Shown here piece by piece: positions 11,888 through 22,708 of a stretch of 64,000 nt of DNA. The position numbers were made by a program, and so were the translations under genes. This DNA comes from Stramonita haemastoma (Eukaryota > Mollusca > Gastropoda > Neogastropoda > Muricidae), in contig CM060323.1 in the NCBI GenBank assembly GCA_030674155.1, positions 40,231,137 through 40,295,136 of the forward strand, given 5' to 3'. The notes under the pieces were generated by a model. The model was not told the DNA's origin, made no database searches, and saw nothing but the letters and a program-made list of their open reading frames with translations. The stretch's first letter is position 1. Each line of letters begins with the position of its first letter.

Positions 11888-11937
<50 letters not shown>
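11821..11937. repeat. (CG)n/(CA)n followed by (GA)n; Z-DNA-prone tract
   Basis: About 45 bases of mostly alternating GC dinucleotides (GCGCGGGCGCGCACGCGCG) run into (CA)n and then a (GA)n tract of about 46 bases. Alternating purine-pyrimidine sequence with this much CG is among the most Z-prone sequence types. Confidence 0.85.
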
Positions 11938-11939
<2 letters not shown>

Positions 11940-11962
11940 AACATACACACACACACAGTGCT

Positions 11963-11998
11963 TATCCCATTATCCTCGATGTAAAAGAATAAAATGAA

Positions 11999-12078
<80 letters not shown>

Positions 12079-12471
12079 TCTTTCGGATGAGACTGTAAAC
12101 CGACGCCCGTGTGCGAACGCACGTAGAACATCTTGCACACACGTTAAATCCTGTTCCGCCTTTCGTAAGAGTAGGCCATTGTGTGCCGGTGGAAACAGAT
12201 GACAATATTTACACAATTGCATACACACGGGGACTGGATGAAATAAAGCACATGAGCGCTTATCCCATTATCCTCGATATAAAAGAATAAAATAAAATAA
12301 AAAAATAAATAAAAAGACACGCACACACGAAAAGTCCTTCGGATGAGACTTTAAACGAGGCCCCGGGTGTGAACGCACGCAAAAAACATCTTGCGCACAC
12401 GTTAAATCCTGTTGCGCTTTTCGTAAGAGTTTGCCATCGTGTGCCGGTGTCTGCTGGGACTTGAAACCCCA
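11963..12471 (+). repeat. SINE cluster: body plus tail X, two tandem copies, with (CA)n seed
   Basis: Three modules can be seen. A tail X end (TTATCCCATTATCCTCGATG) at 11963-12000 is followed by (CA)n (12006-12074). Next comes a full body (CGGATGAGACTGTAAACCG onward) with its own tail X to about 12300, then a second body from 12330 to 12471. The same body occurs at 18570, 18995, 24692, 59030, 59330 and 61305. The (CA)n sits exactly at the join between modules. Confidence 0.75.
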
Positions 12472-14119
12472 CACCCCTATTTTTTTTTTTTTTTTTTTAA
12501 ACTCTGCCACTTTATAACTACCACTTCCCATCAGAATTTGACTTATAGTTATAACGATTCTAAGAACATGACAGAGAATTCAGTTTTCAAAATTGCTGTG
12601 TATATTATAAAATCACTGAAACTTAAAAACAAAATTATTCCCCATTCATAATTAAGAAGTGTTTTGCTTACAATACATTCTTTGAAACTATATGAACATT
12701 TCATGTTTGTGTGCTTATACTGCATTTAAAGCATTCTGTTGTGTAGTCTAATTGCTCACCATATCATTAGGCTTATCTTATGTGTACCTCTTGTTCATGT
12801 GGGCTAGATGGTCCGCAAAAAACGAATAAACCGTTTTTATTGTTATTGTAACAAACCACCACCCAGTAGACCTACCTCACTGCGCCATGTTTTGTCTTTC
12901 AGGTGGAGATAATTCTCGATCCTTGAACCTTATTTTTCTTTGTTTGAGGGGGGTTGTCGTTTTTTCCAGTTACTGGGGGGTTTTTTGTTTGTTTTGTTTG
13001 TTCTTTTCTTTATTGTTGGGTTTCTTTTAGGTAGATAATTTAGCCTTTTGTATTAGGTAATCAGTGCAATCAAACTGCAGTGCTGTATTGTAATACCTAC
13101 TGTTCCGTCCAATATTTATTGGTAGAAATTGTTGCAGACGACATTAGGCCGATGAGGTCAATTTCACTTGTTAGCTGTCAGTAGTTATGCTAACAGGTTA
13201 AGCCTATTGGAATACAAAGCTATTGTATGATCCAAACCAATTTATGGATTTCGTATCCTAGACTGTGACCGTATTAAGAAAGTGCGACAGACAATTAACT
13301 AACAACAATAGTGAAATTTGACAAAAGAAAGCGGTCTTACGAAGGAACGAGACTGAAGTCAACACAGCAGTAGATCTAGTCTAGATCTGGTGGTATGCAA
13401 TGACATTGATTTTACTTTGTAGTGTCTTTTTCTGGACTTTTTGTTGGTTTTTGTTTTCGTTTGTTCGCCATCTGGTGGTTTGCAGTGACATCAATTTTAT
13501 TTTGTAGGTTTTTTTTCTTTATTTTTGTAGGATTTTGTTTTCGTTTGTTCTCCCCCCCCCCCCCTTTTTTTTTTTCAATGGAGAATTAGGTGGTAGGCCT
13601 AGTGGATGAGGTAAATACAATGGATTGATGGTGCTCAGGTTCCTGAATTAAAAAAAAAATGTTTTGTAGGTAAACTGAAGCAGTTCGGTGTGTGTGGTGA
13701 TGGCAGTTTGTGTGTGTGGGGTGTGTTGTGTGTGTGTTGTGTGTGTGTGTGTGTGTGTGTGTGTTTTAATTTGCCTTTTTTTTTTAAACTGATTTCCTTT
13801 TTTTCAGACGTGTTTGTCCACTAATCGAATTGTTGTACATCTTAACCAACACAGATAACTTAACCACTGAATCATTTTAGTCCTATTTTAAGACTGCTGA
13901 GAAGAATGGTTATGTAATACATGTTCAGAGTAAGTGAATATCATCATTTTATATTATAACGTGGAGTAGGGCCTATACGTTGCTTTTTTCAGGAGGGGGG
14001 GTGGTGGTGGGTGGGGTAAAAAGCAGTATAAGTTTTGTCTAAAGTTGCTCAATATTGTCAAATGATATCTTCTACTTGTCACTTTTAGAAGGCCTAACAA
14101 GCCCTTAAAAGTATTTGTA
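12472..14119. other. Intergenic, nothing recognised
   Basis: AT-rich DNA with homopolymer runs (poly-T 12481-12498; poly-C followed by poly-T 13552-13575), a (GT)n tract at about 13724-13764 and TAGGCC-type motifs. No gene or identifiable element is supported. Confidence 0.5.
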
Positions 14120-14124
14120 GTATG

Positions 14125-14306
14125 TGTTGTGTCCAAAGCCTAACTGAAATTGAAAGTAGATTGTAATATGTAATATGAGTTATTTCCCGTGAATAAAAGG
14201 TAACTTCCGGTATCCACGTTGTTCAGTTTTTATTGTGCGCAAGCCTTATGTTTGTATTTTGAATGTATTAGGCCACTAGCTGGTCATTCTCAAGAGAAAC
14301 ATAACA
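14125..14306 (+). repeat. 5' LTR (182 bp)
   Basis: Begins TGTTGTGTCC and ends ACATAACA. It contains an AATAAA signal at 14192-14197. It matches the 3' LTR except for a few substitutions and two indels (near 14211 and 14241). The 5-bp GTATG flank lies immediately upstream. Confidence 0.95.
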
Positions 14307-14308
14307 AC

Positions 14309-14320
14309 TGGCGACGAGGT
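14309..14320 (+). other. Primer-binding site
   Basis: TGGCGACGAGGT begins two bases after the LTR end, the expected place and TGG start for a tRNA-primed minus-strand initiation site. The tRNA species was not determined. Confidence 0.7.
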
Positions 14321-14352
14321 AAAAGTTCGTTTTTCAAGTATACATCATCCAA

Positions 14353-14925
14353 ATGGCGACAAGTCTGCCAAACTTTGAACATTTTCACATCTACCAAGAC
14401 AATGAAAACGTTGGCACACGTTGGCGGAAATGGCTGTCAAAGTTCGAAAATCTTGTGTGTGCTTTGGACATTACAAGAGATGCTCGAAAAAAAAGCCCTA
14501 CTCCTTCATTACGGAGGCGACGAAATCTACGAAATTTACGAATCTTTCTCTGACGAGAAAAAGGGGATCGGCGCAACCACGGACGACGAACCAAACGAAT
14601 ACAACGTGCTCAAGACATCTTTCACTGAATACTTCACCCCAAAGAAGAATACCAGCTACGAACGTCTGAAGTTCAGAGATGTGCACAAAACACAGTGAGA
14701 CAATTGACAGTTTCCATACTCGACTCCGTGCATTAGCAATAAACTGCGATTTTCACGATACAGACAGTGAAATTTTGACACAAATTTTGCATGGTTGCAC
14801 ATCGTCTAGGCTGAGGAGAAGAGCACTTAGGGATTCGTTTACTTTGGACCAGATACTTTCTGAAGCACGATCTCAAGAGCTATCCGAAGCTAGAGCTACA
14901 GACAGACCTAGAATACAAAGGCAAA
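14353..14925 (+). pseudogene. gag (capsid) remnant with two frameshifts
   Basis: The gag opens at ATG 14353 (MATSLPNFEHFHIYQD). It shifts frame near the A-run at 14487-14495 and again near 14690-14700. The segments carry the usual capsid features: WRKWLSKFENL early, LLHYGGDEIYEIYESF in the middle, and ETIDSFHTRLRALAINCDF with the FxxRLRxLAxxCxF pattern late. The last recognisable gag residues (SEARATDRPRIQ) run straight into protease sequence in another frame, so the zinc-knuckle region has been deleted. Confidence 0.8.
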
Positions 14926-17019
14926 AGAACACATGCAAAATTCTACGTCGTCAATAGTGACAAGAAAACAGATAGTCTTATCTGCGCAGACACTGCACAA
15001 GCTTTGGGACTGATACAGTTCGCATTCACTGCAAGCCTGAATTTGGACACATCTGCCCAATCAAAAAGTTCCATCGCTGACAACTTCACAGAACTTTTTG
15101 ATGGTAAACTAGGACACATCAAAGGTACAAAAATCAAACTGCACGTGGATCCTGAAGTACAGCCTGTTGCCCAACAGCACCGACGTGTTCCATTCCATCT
15201 TCGAAAACAGGTGGAGGCTGAACTGAAGAAACTTCAAGATTTGGACATCATCGAGCCGGTAACTGGACCAACTCCCTGGGTCAGCCCTATTGTGTGCGTC
15301 CCCAAGAAACGTGAGGGAGAAGTTAGAGTGTGCGTTGATATGCGCGAACCAAACAAAGCAATAGGTAGAGAAAAACATCCTATGCCAACACTCGACGACT
15401 TGATTGCAGATCTGAATGGGGCTACAAGGTTCAGCAAACTTGACATGACTCAAGCCTATCATCAGCTGGAAATTGACGCAGACTCTCGTCAGATCACTAC
15501 ATTCTCGACTCACGTTGGATTGTTCAGATACAAAAGGCTGTTATTTGGAGTCAATGCAGCTTCAGAAATTTTCCAAAATGCCATATCCAATGTACTGCAT
15601 GACATTCCTGGTGTTAGAAATCTGTCTGACGACATCATCGTTTTCGGGGCTACTCAGCAAGAACATGACAGGAGCTTGAAGAAGACACTTCAACGCTTAC
15701 AAGAGGTGGGAGCAAAACTCAACCGCAAGAAATGCGTTTTTTCTGCGTCCGAGCTGACATTCTTTGGCCATGTGTTTGGAAGAGGGGGGATGACCGCAGA
15801 TCCTGAGAAAACCAAGACAATTCTCAATGCCCCTGCACCTACAAACATCGCTGAGCTCAGATCGTTTCTCGGTATGACTCAGTACATGGCTAGATACATT
15901 CCTGCGTATGCGACAATCACCAGTCCACTGCGTGAACTACTCAAGAAAGATGTGGGTTGGACCTGGTCAGCAGCTCAACAGGCGGCGTTCGAAAAGCTGA
16001 AAGAAATGCTCACCTCAAGCCCAGTCATGGCGTACTTTGATCTTGCTAAAGAAACGTCTATCCTGGTGGATGCTAGCCCAGTTGGTCTTGGGGCGATTCT
16101 CGTCCAAGACAACAAGGCAATCTGTTACGCGAGCCGAGCGCTCACTGACGTCGAAAAACGCTACTCACAGACAGATAGAGAGATGCTTGCTGCTGTCTAT
16201 GGAATTGAACATTTCCACTGGTACGTGCAAGGAGCTCCATTCAAACTCATCACCGACCACAAACCACTGCTCGGGATAGTCAAAAGCCGAAACCCAACAA
16301 CAGCCCGAATTGAGAGATGGCGTCTTTGACTCATGCCGTACGAGGTCGAATTCGTGTACAGGCCAGGCAGAAATGAACAAAACCCAGCTGACTACATCAG
16401 CCGGCATCCTCAAACAACACCTGCCAGAGACAACGCTGGTGAGGAATACATTGCATTCCTAGCTAAATTTGCAGTACCGAAAGCAATGACGCAAGACGAT
16501 GTTCGAGCTGAAACTCAGAAAGACCCTCAGCTCCAGAGAGTTATGCAGGCAGTCCAAACTGGACAATGGAGAAGTGATATTTCAGACTTTGCACGATTCA
16601 AAGACGAGTTATCTGTGCATGATGGACTTGTTCTTAGAGGTCATCGTCTCGTACTTCCTCAATCACTTCAGAACCAAGCCATAGACATTGCTCACCAGTC
16701 ACACCAAGGTATTGTGAAGACCAAGCAACTGATCCAGGAAAAAATCTGGTTTCCTGGTATCGACAAACTGGTTGAGAATACTGTGAAGTCATGTATTCCA
16801 TGCCAGGCCACGTACAAAGGACCAACACAGAGAGAACCTCTCCAACCAACACCACTCCCTTCAGGCCCATGGGTAGCGGTGGCGATTGACTTCGCTGGAC
16901 CGTTTCCATCGGGAGAATACGTGTTGGTGGTCACTGATGAATACAGTTGATACCCAGAAGTGGAGATCGTCTCATCCACTTCAGAAAGGACCATACTTCC
17001 CCATCTGAATTCAAATTAA
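14905..17019 (+). pseudogene. pol remnant: protease end, RT, RNase H, partial integrase
   Basis: One frame carries the end of the protease (FYVVNSDK ... ALGLIQ, 14941-15021) but not its catalytic aspartate. RT follows, with PWVSPIVCVPKK, the FSKLDMTQAYHQLEI block, and LSDDIIVFG (catalytic LSDD at 15622-15633). Next is RNase H (ILVDASPVGLGAIL; TDREMLAAVYGIEHF; ITDHKPLL). In-frame TGA codons interrupt it at 16327-16329 and 16948-16950. Integrase keeps its HHCC-type zinc site (AHQSHQG ... CIPC) and the first catalytic Asp (VAIDFAGPF) and is then cut off, with TAA at 17017. Without the rest of integrase it cannot move by itself. Confidence 0.9.
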
Positions 17020-17105
17020 CGCACAATGCATATCTTCCTCAAATTTTCGAGTTTCGGATGTTACTCTTTGACAATTCATTTTCATTGTAATTGTCCATTC
17101 AAGTT

Positions 17106-17114
17106 GAGGAGGGA
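17106..17114 (+). other. Polypurine tract
   Basis: GAGGAGGGA lies directly against the 3' LTR start, where the plus-strand primer of an LTR retrotransposon is expected. Confidence 0.8.
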
Positions 17115-17302
17115 TGTTGTGTCCAAAGCCTAACTGAAATTGAAAGTAGATTGTAATATGTAATATGAGTTATTTCCCTTGAATAAAAGGTAACTTCCGG
17201 TTCCAGCCAAGTGCCACGTTGTTCAGTTTTTATTGTGCGCTGTACGTTTGTATTTTGAATGTATTAGGCCACTAGCTGGTCATTCTCAAGAGAAACATAA
17301 CA
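17115..17302 (+). repeat. 3' LTR (188 bp)
   Basis: Same TG...CA boundaries as the 5' LTR, with AATAAA at 17182-17187. It is followed by the target duplication GTATG at 17303-17307. The length difference from the 5' LTR (6 bp) comes from indels near 17200 and 17240. Confidence 0.95.
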
Positions 17303-17396
17303 GTATGGTTTGTTCTTTCCATCATTACTGTTGGAAGTTCAACTGACCTGCACACCCCAATGGGGTAAAAGAAATAAAAATTGTTCACTATACCAG

Positions 17397-17702
17397 CCGC
17401 CATGGTGCAGCCATGGTGCAGTGGTTAACGTCTTGGATTTCGGACTGGACGGTCACGGGTTCGAATCCCATGAGTCATCGGGATGTTTCAGACTGGGGCT
17501 GGCTCCTACCCATAGTGAGTGGGCTGTGGGCTCAGTGGGAATACTGGGACCACATAGTAGAGCTTTATCCATTGTACGGATGCAAATTTGAAATTTGCTC
17601 AAATTACCTAACCAACACTGCAGGTGACTGTACCTCCCGGGGCCCGGTTGACGCCGGGATATATTATGATAGTAAGCGCAGAGAGCAACCCTGCCAAGTA
17701 GT
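17397..17702 (+). repeat. tRNA-derived SINE
   Basis: It has a pol III A-box-like TGGTGCAGTGGTTAACGTC and a B-box-like GGGTTCGAATCCC, spaced as in a tRNA, followed by a non-tRNA body (GGCTGGCTCCTACCCATAGT onward, ending near GAGAGCAACCCTGCC). The leading 11-mer GCCATGGTGCA is duplicated. It is not a functional tRNA, since no acceptor-stem pairing is evident. Confidence 0.75.
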
Positions 17703-17799
17703 CTCAAAGCATATGCACTTCCATAGTAGCATCATTACATCATCCTCATTACCATTGATCATCATGCAATTATTAAAAAAAAATTGCCTCTGATATGGT

Positions 17800-18130
17800 A
17801 GCCCCCCCATTGCTCTGGTCTCATGGTGACCTCAGATTCGGTTTACCCATACACCTCTGTGCCTATGGTTTGTGTCAAAGCCTTTAGGGCTGGAGTTGGT
17901 GTGGGACCAGAGTTGTAGGGACGTTGTCGTGGTCACCACCTTAGGTGGGTGACTTACTCATTAAAAAAAATTCTTTTATATAATGGGATAGGCACTCTTG
18001 TGCTTTTTTACATCTAGTCCCCGTGTGTATGCAGTTTTGTAAATGTCATCTGTTTCCACTGGCACATGATGGTCTACTCTTACTCAGTCTGGCTCCGCAA
18101 CTGAGCTCCTGCGTATGATAGCTCAGAACA
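17800..18130. repeat. Two repeat fragments: GTCACCACC element and inverted SINE tail X
   Basis: At 17880-17965 there is a fragment with GTGGTCACCACCTTAGGTGG that resembles, inverted, the 28975-29015 region. At 17975-18085 a minus-strand tail X (ATAATGGGATAGGCACTC, then CATCTAGTCCCCGTG) precedes a partial SINE body. Confidence 0.5.
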
Positions 18131-18424
18131 GGTACCACTGAACACCACCAAAGTGACCCAGCAGCAGTGCAGGGCCCTCTGGCTGGTGGCCCCCTGATAT
18201 TGATGGGCTCCCTGTGGACTCCTGACTCTGAGGATGAAACATAACAAATCTGGGTATAGCTGTGGCGGGGAGATTGAAATGAGCGGCGTGGGAACAGCAG
18301 GTCGGGGACGTTATAGAAGATGAGGCTGCAAAAGTAAGTTGGTGGAAACCTTTTATTTTTAGAGCCACTGTTTGTTCAGACTTCAATCCCTTTCCAGTCT
18401 CCATTAAGACTTAAAACTGAGATC

Positions 18425-19500
18425 CCGGGAGAACAGGATAGCCTTGTAGTTAGAGCATTGAGCTCATGATCTGATGGTGCGGGTTTGGGTTCAAAACACC
18501 ATCAAAACTTCCGTTCCAGGGAATTTTTTTCCGCTTTGAGTAAGCATGAGTACTGACGCCACTTCCTGAAAATCCTTTGGATGAGACTATAAACCAAGGT
18601 CCTGAGTGTGAAGGCACGCAGAACATCTTACACACATGTCAAAACCTGCCCCACCTTTGGAAGAGTAGGCCACAGCATGCCAGTGGGAAAAGAAATGCAT
18701 GCACACTAGTGTCACAGAAGTCAGAATGTGGCCGTCTTCATGGTGGGCAAATACAATTTTAGAAAATGCATGTGCACTGGTGTTCTGTTTAGACATCATC
18801 CATGAAGTCAGAATGCATCATTACATCATCCTCATCACCTTTGATCATCATGCAATAATAAATGGTGGGCGGGGGACGGGTTAGCCTGGTAGTCAGAGCA
18901 TTGCGCTTGCAATCCAACGGCCTGGATCAAGCTCAGGTTCAAGCTACCACCAAAATACCCGTTCAAGGAGTCTGTAACGATTCCACTCTTCCAGAAGTCT
19001 TGGCTGAGACTATAAACCGAGGCCCAATGTGCAAACACATGCAGAACATCTTGCACGCATGTTAAAACCCATTCTACCTTTTGGAAGAGAAGGCCATTGT
19101 GTGCCAGTAGGAATGGATGACAAAGTTTTAAAAACACATACACACACACACACACACACACTGGTGTCGTGTGTAGACTTCAACCCCAAAGTTAGAATGT
19201 GGCTACCTTCAAGGTGGGTAAACATGGTCGTGTCCACAAAATCTGACTGTTGCTATAAGAGCTCTAGCTGAAAGGGAAAAACAAACAAACAAAAACCCCC
19301 TAACCAAAATATGGTGGCATACACAATTATGACATCAACTCCGCAGTAAGAATGTGGCTACCTTCATGGTGGGTAAAAATGGTCGTGTCCACAATATCTC
19401 ACTGTTGCTATAAGACTTCTAGCTGAAGGGAAAAAAAAAAAAAATGGTGGCATACACAGTCTCACCATTGGTGAACCTGGGAACTGTAGCCAGTGCATGT
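18425..19500 (+). repeat. Cluster of SINE copies (tRNA-like head, body, tail Y)
   Basis: A first copy (18425-18775) and a second (18865-19275) have the same order. Each starts with a tRNA-like head (GATAGCCTTGTAGTTAGAGC with a B-box-like GGTTTGGGTTC). Then comes the body (GGATGAGACTATAAACC ... AACATCTT ... GGAAGAG). The end is tail Y (GAATGTGGCTACCTTCAAGG ... GAGCTCTAGCTGAA). A (CA)n tract separates body and tail in the second. Tail Y fragments repeat again at 19315-19440 and 19445-19500. This cluster lies immediately upstream of the RAD51AP-like gene. Confidence 0.75.
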
Positions 19501-19679
19501 TTTACAGATCTGATTTTGACCAATTACTGCTTATATTTTTAATGTTTGGGTTTTAGCATTTTCTGTATGTTGTTAACCGTCAGTATTTTAATTCATATGT
19601 TTGTCTAGGTACTTTGATCCAGTTTTCTGGGGACAAGGACAGTTACTGCGAATGATGGACCAGAGTTCATCAAAAGAGG

Positions 19680-21861
19680 ATGCCGAGTTTCAGTGTGTCC
19701 AGAACACCTTTGGATGAAATGATGGAGAGGATTGTTGAAGACCAGCAAGAGAATTTCATGGATAGAACCTCACAGGAAGAAGAGACTTCCCAAACATCAG
19801 AAGTTTCCACTTGTTCCAAACAGTCTGAAGTACAGGAAGAAGGCAAGATTTCACAAAAGAAATCCAAGGACTGCAAGTTTCACGATGTTTTATGCAGCAT
19901 GTTTGGAGTCGGTCCAATCACAGATGAAAATGTCAGGTGTAGCATAGACAAACTGCCTGGACATGAAAAACAGCTTGAAAATACAGACTACATACCACTG
20001 TCTTGCCCTCTTATGCAAAGCACTAGAGAAGATATGTTATCTGAAAAAGACAAATCTTTCCTGAAATTCTTGGATGACATGCAGAATCTGACAACCAAGG
20101 ACAGTCCATATGCTGCGCTGAAACGACATTCTGAACATCAGGATTATATTCCCAAAGAAAAAAAGGTACTGTATGAAACTGAAGAGAATACGTCCTATGA
20201 ACAAATGCAGACCAGTAATGCACTGACATTGCAAGCCTTACTGAGTAGTCAGGAATCTGAGCATCAGACCTTTTTTGATTTCAGTGATTTTGGAGAGAAG
20301 GGTATCACAGAGACACAACTGCTGTTTCCTTCACATTTGGATGACCCAAGAGGCATGGGGGGTGAAGGTACGTACCTGGAAGACCATTCTCACCAAAAAT
20401 ATATTAAAAATGTCATGGTATCAGGTAGCTGTGAAGCACTAGAAGAGAATGAAAGTGCTACGGATTTGGACAACAAGCTTGTAGACAATGTTCCCCTCTG
20501 TACAGAAAAGACTTTTGAAGATATCAAGAGTTCTCAGCCTCTACCACTTGAAAAAAGTTGTCTAGATCAAATTGTGCACAGAAAACTAGAGGAGGCCTAT
20601 AGTGCTGTCGATGTCACTGCAACTGAAACTGAAATGAAAATAGCCAGTGTTACCAACAGAACCCCGAAACGTGCATCATTAACCTACTTTGAAGGTGAAC
20701 ATGACTCTCCCAGTCAGCTGAAATATGACAAAGAAAATCAACTAAATCTTCAGCAGCCCGAAAACCAGTCTGTTCCAAATATTGACACTACCAGTCTGGA
20801 TACTGAGTATGCATATCCCCTGAAAAGAGAATGTGAACTAGAGCATGCAGATCAAATGAAATGCTCTACCATACACGATGATGAACAACATTTTGAAGAT
20901 GAACCAGCCAGAACTGAAATCAAGCCTGAAGATGAAAGCTTTGGCATGGGATCCACATCTGTCTCCCTGTCTTGCTCTGCAGAGCATGTTCAAGGAGCAA
21001 GAGGTCATGATACCAATGAGACTGAGAATGAAAATGCAGAAAATGTGGTAATGAACACATATGATGGAAACATTAGCATCACAAAAGCAGAGCATACCCT
21101 ACAAAGCCCTGAAATGGCAGAAAGAAATCATTCCACTCAAATGATTTTAGACTCTGAGTTTGAAGAGCAAAGTGTGATTGCATCACCAGACATTAAAACA
21201 TGCAGTGTGCTTGAAGAGCAACACAATGAACTTCCAACACCAGAAGACAAATCTAATGTTTCAAATGAGAATGCGGATGAAGCACAAAGCTCAGATAATC
21301 AGACTCAAGAAAATAGAAGTGTCACCAGTGAAGTAACAGAAAAATGTCCAGAAGATTCCTGGGAAATGCAAACACCATTTTGCAATGACCAGAACAGCGC
21401 TAAACTCCCAATTCAATGCAGCATGGATGCAGATGCTCTGATTGTTGGAGAAGCCAATCAGCCTGTTCAGAATCCCAGGCCAACACTTGCAGCCGGTGAA
21501 AACATGGGGACAGTGATCACACAGAAGCAGTGCAATCTATTTTTGCAGAAGCCTTTGACTATTCAGCAAGCATCAGAAACAACAATGCCAAGCATTGATG
21601 AAGACACTGAGAACAGATTTTGTCCACCAAGTTCACATACAATGACCCTACATGACGAGGAACAAGAATTTACACACAGAATTGATCATTTGAAGCCTAC
21701 AACTTCCCTCAAAAATAAGGAAATTGCCAGAATTTCAGACCAGCTGGTTCCAGACCAATCTTGCCTGGTTGTAGACCCCAGGGCAGTTTTCCAAGAAAAG
21801 AATTTTATCCAGCCTGGACTAGAGGAAAGTCTGTATGAAACAGAGGACAACAAACAGAAAG
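19680..21861 (+). CDS. RAD51AP-like gene, large first coding exon
   Basis: An uninterrupted 727-codon frame, by far the longest non-transposon ORF in the window, runs to donor AAG/GTAGGT (GT at 21862-21863). An in-frame stop at 19653-19655 makes ATG 19680 the first in-frame Met. The exon itself appears to begin at 19609 after TTTGTCTAG. The frame starting at the nearby ATG 19653 (MMDQSSSKEDAEF) closes after 19 codons. It looks protein-like, so a one-base indel between the two frames is conceivable. Confidence 0.8.
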
Positions 21862-22648
21862 GTAGGTATGGGTGTTAAAATGTCGATTATGTTAGACATG
21901 TATGAAAATGGACGATTCATTTCTAGCTGAGAGGTCTTTGCAGGGTTCACCCTAGTCTTACCAGTTGATTACAACACCATTTCAATCTTCTCTGCTAATG
22001 CATACAGCTTCTGAATCACATTCACTGGAATATACTACCCTTTTTGTCCCCCATAACACACAATCACACAATCACACATACACACACTCACTAACGCACA
22101 CATGCATGCACACACACACACACATTTGTGCATGCTTTAAAAATAGTTTAGTGGAGAGAGGGTGTCAATAGAAGCAGAATGCAAGAGGACCACAAAGTTC
22201 AGGGAAATAAAGCGGTTAATATCGGGTAATGTTTTCTCATAATTCAATTTTGATATGAGGATTTTCATTGTGTCTTTTGGTTTGTTCTGTTTAGATTAGA
22301 TTAAGTATATTTCTATTTGTTTACAACTGTTCTGATAGTCTGAAGCAGCTATAAAAAAGAATTACTGGCAAAATACAATATCAAGGAAACAGTAAAACAG
22401 CTGCCTTAGAATGTTACAAAATTAGCCCGCTTACATGTGGCATTTCCTCCTAGGGCATGAAAATTAAAGCTAAAAAAAGATTGAAAATATAAATCAAGAT
22501 GGTCACATATATATCCAATATAATTCTCTATTCGAATGCAGAAAAATATTATGAGTATTAAAAGAAATGATAACTCTTCTAGGCAATTTTCCATGACTTT
22601 TCTAGCTTGTGTAATGAAATTTTTCCACGATTGTCCTTCTTCATCTTA

Positions 22649-22708
<60 letters not shown>

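Larger units (their letters stand above)
14125..17302 (+). mobile_element. Internally deleted Ty3/Mag-clade (Steamer-like) LTR retrotransposon
   Basis: All structural marks are present: a 5-bp target duplication GTATG (14120-14124 and 17303-17307), TG...CA LTRs (14125-14306, 17115-17302), a primer-binding site, a polypurine tract, gag and pol. The RT and RNase H sequences are of the Mag clade, to which the clam element Steamer belongs, and the short LTRs and 5-bp duplication also fit. The total of 3178 bp is well under the roughly 5 kb of intact relatives. Sequence is missing at the gag/protease junction (about 14905-14925) and from the second half of integrase onward. Frameshifts in gag and two in-frame stops in pol make it non-autonomous. 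The LTRs differ by several indels, so the insertion is not fresh. Confidence 0.93.
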
